This document shows, in pieces, positions 15,876 through 23,457 of a DNA stretch of 64,000 nucleotides. The notes below the pieces were generated by a model. The model was given only the letters and a program-made list of their open reading frames with translations. It was not told the origin of the DNA and did no database searches. Location of the stretch: IMG/VR virus record IMGVR_UViG_3300027749_000056, positions 1 through 64,000 of that record; one strand, 5' to 3'. The stretch is from a virus. The position numbers and the translations under genes are program-made. Positions within the stretch are counted from its first letter, which is position 1; every line of letters starts with the position of its first letter.

Positions 15876-16790
15876 TTAAGTAGTTCTAACCAAATCTAAC
15901 GTAACACAATGAAAGCCGCCTCCTAGAGTGCGGCTTTGTCTTAACCGCAAAGGAATTACTTCAAATTGATAACTCTTTAGAGTTTTGATCAATTCAGTTT
16001 GGGCGGCGTCACAAATCACTGTGTGTGGATCTACTACCAACATGTTCATGGCAATCCATTTTGATGCATATGGATACTGATAAAAATCCTGTGCCACAAC
16101 ATCATGCACCCAAATTTTATGCCATCCATCAAACACTTGAGGTACAGTATCAACCCCAACTCTATGTCCGTTTAGTATGACCAAACCTTCGCGTAGCGGC
16201 ACAATGGTTGAATCAATATGTACACCAGCATAAAAATTGCACAGTTCTATTGTGACATCCGGAAATTGCTCACACAACCAATCATACGCTTTTCGATTGC
16301 CCGAAGATGATTCCAAATACAGCATCTTGTCGCCCAGTCTGCACACATTGGCAGCATCCAGTGTCATACCTTCGTTTCGTGGCATGAACAGGTAATGGTC
16401 AGCAGAATCCACAATGTGATGATAGCACTGCAATTCCATGTCTCTACAAGGATACATCATGGCAGGATCAACTATAGTAGATCCATACACAAGAAACCTG
16501 TCGCGTGGACAATAGTTATACATGCCATCGTGTGTTTGGAAGTTCAGTGGATCTGGACGTACTACTTCTACACCTAGACTTGTCAGTGTGGTTGCTAATG
16601 CGTCCAAATCTTCATTAGCTTCATCAATAATGCGCTGTGGTACAGGTCCGCGTGGAACCGGTGTTTCTGTCCATGTAGTCTTTTCACTTTCTCGAGAAAA
16701 CACAGGATCATTCACAGGCCAGTTTGCATCAGTGGCACTACCTACCACAATTTTTCTTAGTGGGCTCCACTCATCAACTGTGGATATCAT
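15876..16790 (-). CDS. amidinotransferase (arginine:glycine amidinotransferase-like)
   Basis: A 304-residue enzyme of the guanidine-modifying superfamily. The catalytic triad can be assigned as Asp145 (TLDAANVCR), His191 (GVHIDST) and Cys295 (GGGFHCVTLD). Family members move an amidino group from arginine to an amine such as glycine or an inosamine. The acceptor here is unknown. Its ATG overlaps the stop of the 2OG-oxygenase gene (ATGA), and a sugar-nucleotide dehydrogenase lies upstream in the same operon. Confidence 0.85.
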   Translation of the reverse strand: MISTVDEWSPLRKIVVGSATDANWPVNDPVFSRESEKTTWTETPVPRGPVPQRIIDEANEDLDALATTLTSLGVEVVRPDPLNFQTHDGMYNYCPRDRFLVYGSTIVDPAMMYPCRDMELQCYHHIVDSADHYLFMPRNEGMTLDAANVCRLGDKMLYLESSSGNRKAYDWLCEQFPDVTIELCNFYAGVHIDSTIVPLREGLVILNGHRVGVDTVPQVFDGWHKIWVHDVVAQDFYQYPYASKWIAMNMLVVDPHTVICDAAQTELIKTLKSYQFEVIPLRLRQSRTLGGGFHCVTLDLVRTT

Positions 16791-17305
16791 ACGTGTCCAG
16801 TAATTTGTAAAGAATATCGGTCTTCAAGTCCGATGTTGGCTGCCATGTGTGGCAGATCATATACCCATTCAACTGTGTCGCCTGCCTTCCATGCAACATA
16901 GGGCCTACCATCTACTTCAAGATAGTGTCCTGGTTTCCAATCTTCCAACAACAGCAGAGCTCGACAAATTGAAGTTTCTTTTCCTTGAAGACCAAATACT
17001 TCTACGTAGCGTTTATATAGATCCTGATGCACCGGCATCACAGTGTCTGTGCTCATGCGATAAAATGCCAGGCCAATGTCTTGCCATCCGCGAGCTTGAT
17101 ACATTTCAATGAACTTGTTGGTCCAAGTAGGCAAGCGATGACGCATGTCACAAAGATCGCCACAAATTTTACTTGTGTAACCTTGACTGGTCCATAACGC
17201 TACATTGGCTGGATCATTAAATGGTTCCTGGATGTAGTCCAGTTGTTTGAACTCGTCGTCCCAGAACTTTTTGATATTGTATTCACGCACTGCGGGTATT
17301 GCCAT
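16787..17305 (-). CDS. 2-oxoglutarate/Fe(II) oxygenase-like protein
   Basis: A 172-residue protein with the HxD...H iron facial triad: His93 and Asp95 (MPVHQDLYK) and His143 (DLPHMAANIG), then Arg153 for 2-oxoglutarate. The LEVDGRPYVAWKAGDTVEW strand pattern fits aspartyl/asparaginyl-hydroxylase-like double-stranded beta-helix enzymes. The start MAIPAVREYN at 17305 is preferred; it overlaps the dehydrogenase end by 23 nt. Substrate unknown. Confidence 0.75.
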   Translation of the reverse strand: MAIPAVREYNIKKFWDDEFKQLDYIQEPFNDPANVALWTSQGYTSKICGDLCDMRHRLPTWTNKFIEMYQARGWQDIGLAFYRMSTDTVMPVHQDLYKRYVEVFGLQGKETSICRALLLLEDWKPGHYLEVDGRPYVAWKAGDTVEWVYDLPHMAANIGLEDRYSLQITGHV

Positions 17306-18527
17306 AGTGTATGACCTCAACATCCTTGGTAGATTCAAGTTTACGCCATGGGTCAACAATCACACTACTGCGTAAAATGTCACAGTATGGTTTGGTATCT
17401 GCTTGATCACCGGTATACTCATAAGTGATTTTACGATTGTGCGCCCACAGAAATACTGCGGGATAATCTACACCATCAACTACGTCAGTTGGATCATCGG
17501 CCAACGGGTCAACATATTTTAATGCAGTATGACCATGTTTGGTCACATAGTGTCCTACCAGAGTTGAGTAGCTGCCAATACAGTATTCCACATCGGGCTT
17601 GTAGGCCTTGCCATGGATCACAATGGGCAAATTGCCATTGTCTTCACTGACTTTGATCAGGTACCTGGCAAGATTTTCTGCTTGAATTTCTCTAGCATGC
17701 ATTACAGTATCAAATAAGTCATAACCAATGTTATACTCTTGAGCCAACCAACGCAGAGCAATGTTGTCGCGTGGGTGGCAAGCACCTGCATCGCCCATAC
17801 CAGCAGTCATGTACTTGGGTCCCATGATGCGCATGGTTGATCTGGCCAAGGCATTTGTGACCACATCCACATTGATGTTTCCAATCCGTAATGCAAAGTC
17901 CTGAATCATGTTCACCAAACCAACTTTTGCAGAGATAAATGTATTGTAGAAGATTTTGATTGCTTCGCATTCGTCCCATGTGCCTACTTCATAGCGTGGA
18001 TCATTTTGCATGATAGTCTTGTACAAATCAATCAGTTCACCAGCAACACCTGTGAGTGATCCATCCTCTGTGCCAATGATAACCATTTCGGGATTGGCCA
18101 TGTCCCACTTTACTGAGCCCATGGCAATCAAGTAAGGATTGTAGCAAAACTGATGCTTGGTGTCAATCAACGGTACAAATTTATTGCGAGTGGTGCCAGG
18201 CAACACTGTGGATATTAACACAATTTTTTTGCTGTCATTTGCATATCGGTTTACATTTTTGATAGCATCAATCACAGCATCATGCCCAAAATCTCGTGGT
18301 TCCATGTGACTGGATGGTACAGATCCATCATATCCTTCTGCATGTGGAGTTGGCACTGCAATAAAGATCCATTCACTTTCATTCACAAGCTCTTCAATTC
18401 CACATACTTTTACTGAGTCACTTGTTCGAGGGTAAATATCATATCCCCAGACTTGATGTTTCTCTGCCATTACTTCGGCGCAATCCAAACCAAGTTTACC
18501 AATTCCTATAAAACCAATTTTTGCCAT
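17283..18527 (-). CDS. UDP-glucose/GDP-mannose dehydrogenase-family protein
   Basis: A 414-residue NAD-dependent sugar-nucleotide dehydrogenase. A Rossmann GFIGIGKLG motif opens the protein, and the catalytic Cys is in GAGDAGACHPRDN-type context, matching the family GGxCxPKD motif. Members oxidise the C6 hydroxyl of UDP- or GDP-sugars to uronates. An AAAGGAA Shine-Dalgarno precedes the ATG at 18527. First gene of a three-gene operon with the oxygenase and amidinotransferase. Confidence 0.85.
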   Translation of the reverse strand: MAKIGFIGIGKLGLDCAEVMAEKHQVWGYDIYPRTSDSVKVCGIEELVNESEWIFIAVPTPHAEGYDGSVPSSHMEPRDFGHDAVIDAIKNVNRYANDSKKIVLISTVLPGTTRNKFVPLIDTKHQFCYNPYLIAMGSVKWDMANPEMVIIGTEDGSLTGVAGELIDLYKTIMQNDPRYEVGTWDECEAIKIFYNTFISAKVGLVNMIQDFALRIGNINVDVVTNALARSTMRIMGPKYMTAGMGDAGACHPRDNIALRWLAQEYNIGYDLFDTVMHAREIQAENLARYLIKVSEDNGNLPIVIHGKAYKPDVEYCIGSYSTLVGHYVTKHGHTALKYVDPLADDPTDVVDGVDYPAVFLWAHNRKITYEYTGDQADTKPYCDILRSSVIVDPWRKLESTKDVEVIHYGNTRSA

Positions 18528-19704
18528 GAGCGTTCCTTTAGATAGATTATACAATTTTTTGCAAGACATTTGCAATCAGGATATTTTAATTTATCGCTTT
18601 TTGCCACACGGGTCAAGAAAAATAGAAGACTGTCTGCCATTGGCAGAACCAAACTACAAGTACTTAGAAGAAAACCCAAAAGTGCAAATGATCTGCCATG
18701 ATCAGGAAACACTAGATTACAAATCTTATGAGGTACCATTGGAGTTGCACTCTAAAATTAACAATATTCCATATCCTGTGTTCAATAAAGTTTCTAAACA
18801 TGGCGCTATGAACTACTATGACCAGATTTTATTACTGCATTCGGAAATGCGTAGTAAAGACCTTGAATGGTTTGAAAACAACGGCTCAACAGGAGTCTAT
18901 TGGTGGAGTCATGCAATCATAGCTAGAGATTGGTATAGATATGCTGAAATTGACCCACTACTCTATAAAGAAAAAAATCCAAAAGTTGATTTTTTAATTT
19001 ACAATCGTGCCTGGTCTGGATTAAGAGAATATCGTTTAAAATTTACAGAGTTAGTCTTGAATCAAAGTTTACAAAGTTTTTGTCAGTTGAACTTCAACCC
19101 TTATGACAACAATGCCCACTACAAAGAGCATAAGTTTGTTAACTCTGCCTTTGCCCTCACGAGAGATGATCTTTGTGAATATTTTGATCCAACCACAGTT
19201 GACGCTGCTGCCAGCGCAGACTATTCAAATTTAGACTACCAAAACTGTGCTATTGAAGTTGTTTTAGAAACTGTATTTGATGATACCAAGTGGCATCTAA
19301 CAGAAAAAACATTGCGCCCATTGGCGTGTGGCGTTCCTTTTATTTTGGCCAGCACTCCTGGAAGTTTACAGTATTTGCAAAGCTATGGTTTTAAAACATT
19401 TCATAATTACTTTGACGAAAGCTATGATTTAATTCACGATCCTGTGCAACGACTTGAGTGCATTGTGCATCTAATGAAACAACTGTCTTCTTTGCCACAA
19501 AATCAAAAACAGCAGTTGTATTCTAATCTACAGTCCATATGTGATTTTAACAGACAGAGATTTTTTAGCAAAAGTTTTTACACACAAGTGGTTGAAGAAT
19601 TTGTCACTAACTTTAGCCAGGCATTCCAATTAATCATACAAACCGATTCACATCAATACTTTGATCGGTTTAAACGACTGCAAACATTCTTCAATACCGT
19701 GTGA
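18526..19704 (+). CDS. glycosyltransferase-like protein
   Basis: A 392-residue protein whose last third carries a WHLTEKTLRPLACGVPFILA segment followed by GFKTFHNYFDESYD. The TEK...G-P-F pattern is like the donor-binding motif of GT10/exostosin-type GT-B enzymes, and the same framework appears in the gene at 41319-42392. The proposed ATG overlaps the divergent dehydrogenase ATG (CATG) and has no Shine-Dalgarno, so the true start may be a downstream alternative codon. Confidence 0.6.
   Translation: MSVPLDRLYNFLQDICNQDILIYRFLPHGSRKIEDCLPLAEPNYKYLEENPKVQMICHDQETLDYKSYEVPLELHSKINNIPYPVFNKVSKHGAMNYYDQILLLHSEMRSKDLEWFENNGSTGVYWWSHAIIARDWYRYAEIDPLLYKEKNPKVDFLIYNRAWSGLREYRLKFTELVLNQSLQSFCQLNFNPYDNNAHYKEHKFVNSAFALTRDDLCEYFDPTTVDAAASADYSNLDYQNCAIEVVLETVFDDTKWHLTEKTLRPLACGVPFILASTPGSLQYLQSYGFKTFHNYFDESYDLIHDPVQRLECIVHLMKQLSSLPQNQKQQLYSNLQSICDFNRQRFFSKSFYTQVVEEFVTNFSQAFQLIIQTDSHQYFDRFKRLQTFFNTV
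18546..18575 (-). promoter_or_regulatory. probable sigma70-like promoter
   Basis: TTGCAA (18570-18575), 18-nt spacer, perfect TATAAT (18546-18551), 18 nt before the dehydrogenase start. Confidence 0.5.
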
Positions 19705-20044
19705 TCACTGGCGTCCACTCATTGCCTGGAGGATTTGTTACATATTCATCTATGCGGCTAACCAGGTGTTGATAAAACGTATCCATTTCACCATTCCAGC
19801 ATCCTATCAACGAGTGTGCTGCACTGCGACAAAATTCCCAATTTTGTTGTTTATATTGTTCTATCAGTTGTTGATGTATGTGTTTGTTATTTTCTAGTTG
19901 AGGAAATTCTGTCAATGGTATAGTATCAATCACACAATAAGTTTTTACCAGTTGTTCGGATGGCATTAATTTGAATGTATCTAGTTCTAAAACAGTGTGA
20001 GTATCGACTACTTGGTTAACAGCATCGCCAAATATTATGTTCAT
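19691..20044 (-). CDS. conserved-type phage protein
   Basis: A 117-residue protein beginning MNIIFGDAVNQVVDTHTVLEL, with IHQQLIEQYKQQNWEFC and SLIGCWNGEMDTFY segments. AAAAGGAATTGACC precedes the ATG. Its end overlaps the convergent glycosyltransferase-like gene by 14 nt. Function not recognised. Confidence 0.55.
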   Translation of the reverse strand: MNIIFGDAVNQVVDTHTVLELDTFKLMPSEQLVKTYCVIDTIPLTEFPQLENNKHIHQQLIEQYKQQNWEFCRSAAHSLIGCWNGEMDTFYQHLVSRIDEYVTNPPGNEWTPVITRY

Positions 20045-20069
20045 GGTCAATTCCTTTTAAATATGTATC

Positions 20070-20861
20070 ATGCAATTAGCTTTTGATTTAATTTCTGATT
20101 TACATATTGATACATGGGATGGAGAGTTTGATTGGACTGGACAACCTACCAGTCCACACTGTGTGGTGATTGGTGACATATGCGAAAATAGACCGCTGCT
20201 GTTTAAAACGCTTGCTCACCTGGGAAACTGTTATCAAGCTGTTTTTTATGTTGATGGTAATGACGAACATGCAAATTACATTGGCCAGCTGGGATCTAGT
20301 TATCAAGATCTAGCACACAAAATTGGCCAAATACCCAATGTGGTATACTTACAAGATAATGTGGTAGTGATTGATGGTGTGGCTATTTTGGGCACAAATG
20401 GATGGTGGGGGTTTGATTTTGATAACACGATTAGTCCCGAAGAAGTTAGAGATTGGTGGTGTGAAAAGTATTCTTTTACACATGACAATTACAATGCCAT
20501 ACGAAAAGCCAGCACCACTGATGCCAACTATATGATAGCCAGTGTAAAACGCCTACAAACACATAGAGATGTAAAGAAAATAGTCATGATCACACATACT
20601 GTGCCCGGGCCCGAGCTGATTTCTCACGATATCGATTTGGCCAACAAACTTAAATTCAATGTTATGGGCAACAGACACATGCTAAATGCACTTGATGTAG
20701 ATACCGAACACAAGATTGATACCTGGTGTTTTGGACACTATCATGGCAAAGTTGATCAGTATCGAGATGGCGTTCGATATGTTAACAACTGCCGTGGACG
20801 AGGCCAAACACCATGGTCACAATACGTGTATCATCCATTACGTGTGGTTGTTGATTATTGA
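20070..20861 (+). CDS. calcineurin-like metallophosphoesterase
   Basis: A 263-residue phosphoesterase: SDLHID (9-14), GDICEN (35-40), DGNDEH (62-67), MITHTVPG and FGHYHG provide the two-metal centre. The substrate could be a phosphodiester or nucleotide. It is distinct from the LpxH-like protein at 12778-13572. The end overlaps the convergent clpS gene by 7 nt. Confidence 0.8.
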   Translation: MQLAFDLISDLHIDTWDGEFDWTGQPTSPHCVVIGDICENRPLLFKTLAHLGNCYQAVFYVDGNDEHANYIGQLGSSYQDLAHKIGQIPNVVYLQDNVVVIDGVAILGTNGWWGFDFDNTISPEEVRDWWCEKYSFTHDNYNAIRKASTTDANYMIASVKRLQTHRDVKKIVMITHTVPGPELISHDIDLANKLKFNVMGNRHMLNALDVDTEHKIDTWCFGHYHGKVDQYRDGVRYVNNCRGRGQTPWSQYVYHPLRVVVDY

Positions 20862-21166
20862 ACTGTTTCAGGTTCCAGTTTGATCTGTAGCGGATAGTTT
20901 TGTGATCTAGCGCTCACAGTAACTTCAACACCTTTTTGTTCGGCAATTTCATAAGGCAGCACTGCCACACAAGCAGAGCCTTCTTCGTGAATGTCAATGG
21001 TGATTTGTTCTGCGGTTTCGTGGGTGTATTCAAAATATTCAATCAAACTTTCAACCACAAACTCCATAGAAGTTGTGTTGTCGTTCAAATAAACCACGCG
21101 AAACATAGGTGGCTCTTTTACGGCCTCTGATGGTTTGATTCGTGTGCGAGTATCGCTCTGTGCCAT
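20855..21166 (-). CDS. clpS: ClpS-like N-degron adaptor
   Basis: A 103-residue protein that aligns through the whole ClpS core: YLNDNTTSMEFVVESLIEYF, then IHEEGSACVAVLPYEIAEQK. The residues that read N-terminal degrons in ClpS are kept: Asn28, Asp29 and His60. ClpS normally docks on ClpA, which is not encoded here; the phage ClpX lies 1 kb away. An hsp20 gene precedes it. Confidence 0.9.
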   Translation of the reverse strand: MAQSDTRTRIKPSEAVKEPPMFRVVYLNDNTTSMEFVVESLIEYFEYTHETAEQITIDIHEEGSACVAVLPYEIAEQKGVEVTVSARSQNYPLQIKLEPETVQ

Positions 21167-21192
21167 TTCTATTCCTTGCTTTGCTATACAAT

Positions 21193-21218
21193 CAGTGGCA
21201 GCAGGATTGCTGCCACTG
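21193..21218 (-). terminator. perfect 11-bp hairpin after hsp20
   Basis: CAGTGGCAGCA-GGAT-TGCTGCCACTG lies between the hsp20 stop and clpS. No T run follows on either strand, so termination is uncertain. Confidence 0.5.
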
Positions 21219-21225
21219 TATTTAC
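21218..21225 (-). promoter_or_regulatory. late-type promoter GTAAATAC before clpS
   Basis: The box ends at the hairpin at 21193-21218, so transcripts for clpS would start inside the stem, as at clpP2. Confidence 0.45.
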
Positions 21226-21234
21226 ACTATTATA

Positions 21235-21687
21235 TTAGGAAGTGTAGGTGATCGCAATGGTCTTTGGCTTGGCGTCTTCTGGCACTTCACGCTTTAGGTA
21301 AACGTTTAGAATTCCAAGTTCAAGATGAGCATTGCTAATTTCCACATGATCAGCCAATTGAAATTCCCTGCGGAAATCCCTGTTGCTAATGCCTTTGTGT
21401 AGGTAATTTGGCACTATTTTTTCGCTATCTGATTGATACTCTTTACCTTCGATTATCAAGAACTTTTTGTCCTTGGTAACTGAAAGATTATCAAACCCAA
21501 AGCCAGCCACAGCAAGACTAATCATATACTCATCTTCATTGATTTGAACAATGTTATAAGGTGGATAGTTTGTTGAGGATTGTTGAGCACTTACTCGCAT
21601 GAGTTCATCAAACATGTTATCAAAACCAATACCAAATTTGGTGAGTGCGGGTAGGTCGAAAGACCGAAGTGTGAGAGTTTTTGTCAT
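21235..21687 (-). CDS. small heat-shock protein Hsp20
   Basis: A 150-residue alpha-crystallin protein of the IbpA type. Features: N-terminal FDLPALTKFGIGFDNMFDEL, PPYNIVQINEDEYMISLAVAGF, the beta-sandwich, and a conserved C-terminal A-x-L-x-x-G-I-L segment (AHLELGILNVYLKREVPE). Acts as a holdase. It has a strong AAAGGAG and a structured leader. Hsp20 genes are common in T4-like phages. Confidence 0.9.
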   Translation of the reverse strand: MTKTLTLRSFDLPALTKFGIGFDNMFDELMRVSAQQSSTNYPPYNIVQINEDEYMISLAVAGFGFDNLSVTKDKKFLIIEGKEYQSDSEKIVPNYLHKGISNRDFRREFQLADHVEISNAHLELGILNVYLKREVPEDAKPKTIAITYTS

Positions 21688-21694
21688 TTGTTTT

Positions 21695-21760
21695 CTCCTT
21701 TATATAAGCAAGATGACTTGTGATGTAGCCCCACTATAGGCACTACAACATTATTTATTA
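21695..21760 (-). promoter_or_regulatory. structured 5' leader of hsp20
   Basis: Contains a hairpin pairing TGTAG with CTACA (21724-21728 with 21743-21747), then CTTGCTTATATAAAGGAG (21695-21712). A TAATAAATAATG late-type box lies upstream. An RNA thermometer is possible but unproven. Confidence 0.4.
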
Positions 21761-21774
21761 TACACGAAAAAAAA

Positions 21775-22035
21775 CTATATTTTATTATTTAGGTCAGTTA
21801 TCAGACGGTAACTTGTCCAACTTGGATGTTTTGAATTGTTTATCCAAGTCATAGCAAACAATGTGTAAGATTCGTCTGCGTCAAATGTGACTCGCAAGGT
21901 GTATTTGAATATTTTGGTGCGATATTTAATATTGTATTTTGCCGCCCATGAACTCAATTTGTTTCGAACTAAGCCTAATGCATAATTTGCTGCCTGGCCC
22001 CCTGCACCTCTGGGCAACTGAAACTCGATGTACAT
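21775..22035 (-). CDS. small protein coupled to bS21
   Basis: An 86-residue protein starting MYIEFQLPRGAGGQAANYAL. Its ATG shares one base with the TAA of the bS21 gene (TAATG), implying coupled translation. Aromatic-rich C-terminal half; no family recognised. Confidence 0.55.
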   Translation of the reverse strand: MYIEFQLPRGAGGQAANYALGLVRNKLSSWAAKYNIKYRTKIFKYTLRVTFDADESYTLFAMTWINNSKHPSWTSYRLITDLNNKI

Positions 22036-22259
22036 TAGTACATTTTTTTAGGCAGGGCCTGGTCGGCTAGTTGTCTGCGCCAACGATTTTTGGCAGCACT
22101 GCGTTTGAGCTTGCGGGCGGTAGTTGGCTTGGTGTAGAATTCACGATCTCTTAGATCGTTAAGAATACCAGATAACTGAATTTTTTTCTTGAATTTGCGC
22201 AGGGCTTTTTCTACATTACCGTCAGCGACTATTACTGATCTTCCTCGCAATTTGCTCAT
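22035..22259 (-). CDS. rpsU: ribosomal protein bS21
   Basis: A 74-residue basic protein with the bS21 pattern: VEKALRKFKKKIQLSGILNDLRDREFYTKPTTARKLKR and a basic C-terminus. bS21 sits near the mRNA exit of the 30S subunit and helps start translation; phage copies are known and may replace the host protein. Its start lies 38 nt inside clpX, and a small gene follows with TAATG coupling. Confidence 0.9.
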   Translation of the reverse strand: MSKLRGRSVIVADGNVEKALRKFKKKIQLSGILNDLRDREFYTKPTTARKLKRSAAKNRWRRQLADQALPKKMY

Positions 22260-23457
22260 TGGGTGCCTTTAATTCTATAGGAATATTTACCAGGCCATCG
22301 GTTATTTTTACCTGGTCTATTCCTTGTTCTTTGTAACGTGCCAGGTTAAACATGTGTGGCAGTAGCACACGTTCCAGTTCACTGTGCAGGCCACGAGCTC
22401 CTGTTTTGTTTTTTAATGTGTTCTTGGCCACTTGCTCTAGAGCTGTTTTATCAAATTCTAATGCAACTTGATCTTGCACAAACAACCATTTGTATTGATC
22501 TACATAACTGTGTTTGATTTCTGTTAGAATAGATATCAAATCTTTTAGAGCAAGTTCGTTTAACGCAACCCAACTTGGAAAACGTCCCACAAACTCTGGA
22601 ATCATGCCAAATTTAACCAGGTCGTCAGGAGTTACTTGATCAAGGTCGCCGGCACGATCTGATGACACTTCGGCTTGGAATCCAATTGATGTGCCACGAA
22701 TACGACTCTTCACAATATTGTCCAGGCCCACAAAGGCGCCGCCAGCAATAAACAAAATGTTAGTGGTATCAATTTCCACAGTTTCGCCGTTGGGATGTTT
22801 GCGACCTCCTGTGGGTGTGATTCTGCATTTGGTGCCTTCTACTAACTTGAGCAAGGCCTGTTGCACCCCTTCGCCCGATACATCTCTTGTGATGCTTTGG
22901 CTTTCTGAACGTCGACTGATTTTGTCAATCTCGTCTACAAACACAATACCACGTTGTGTTTTTTCGATGTCATTGCCCGAGGCAGTATACAGACGTGAAA
23001 TTAAACTTTCAACGTCATCACCTACATATCCTGCTTCAGTCAGTGATGTAGCATCAGCAATCACAAACGGCACATCCAAGTATCTTGCTACTGATCGAGC
23101 CAACAATGTTTTGCCAGATCCTGTGGGACCTAGCATGAGAATGTTGACTTTTTCAATTTCAGTGTTTTTGTCTTGATTGCCTATGCGTTTGTAGTGGTTG
23201 GCAATTGCCACGCTCAATACCATTTTGGCTTGACCTTGTCCTATAACATATTGATCAAGATGTTTTAAGATAGCTCTAGGATCAAGACTGATAGTCTGCG
23301 TTGTAGGAGTAAGTATATGTTCGTCTACTAGAAGAGTTTGGCAAAGTTCCACACACTCGTTACAGATGGCAACATCTTCGCCCACTATTAACTTGACCAC
23401 TGCATCTTTGTGCTTGCCACAAAAACTACAATTATCTAAATTTTCGGTTTGTTTCAT
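22222..23457 (-). CDS. clpX: ATP-dependent unfoldase ClpX
   Basis: A 411-residue full-length ClpX. Domains: N-terminal zinc-binding domain (Cys10, 13, 32, 35), Walker A GPTGSGKT (110-117), pore loop GYVGDDVE (143-150), Walker B VFVDEIDK (172-179), RKH loop (219-221), an IGF loop (258-260) for docking to ClpP, and the sensor II GARGL. All key elements are intact, so it can in principle unfold and feed substrates to ClpP1. It overlaps the upstream membrane-protein gene by 4 nt. Confidence 0.95.
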   Translation of the reverse strand: MKQTENLDNCSFCGKHKDAVVKLIVGEDVAICNECVELCQTLLVDEHILTPTTQTISLDPRAILKHLDQYVIGQGQAKMVLSVAIANHYKRIGNQDKNTEIEKVNILMLGPTGSGKTLLARSVARYLDVPFVIADATSLTEAGYVGDDVESLISRLYTASGNDIEKTQRGIVFVDEIDKISRRSESQSITRDVSGEGVQQALLKLVEGTKCRITPTGGRKHPNGETVEIDTTNILFIAGGAFVGLDNIVKSRIRGTSIGFQAEVSSDRAGDLDQVTPDDLVKFGMIPEFVGRFPSWVALNELALKDLISILTEIKHSYVDQYKWLFVQDQVALEFDKTALEQVAKNTLKNKTGARGLHSELERVLLPHMFNLARYKEQGIDQVKITDGLVNIPIELKAPNEQIARKISNSR

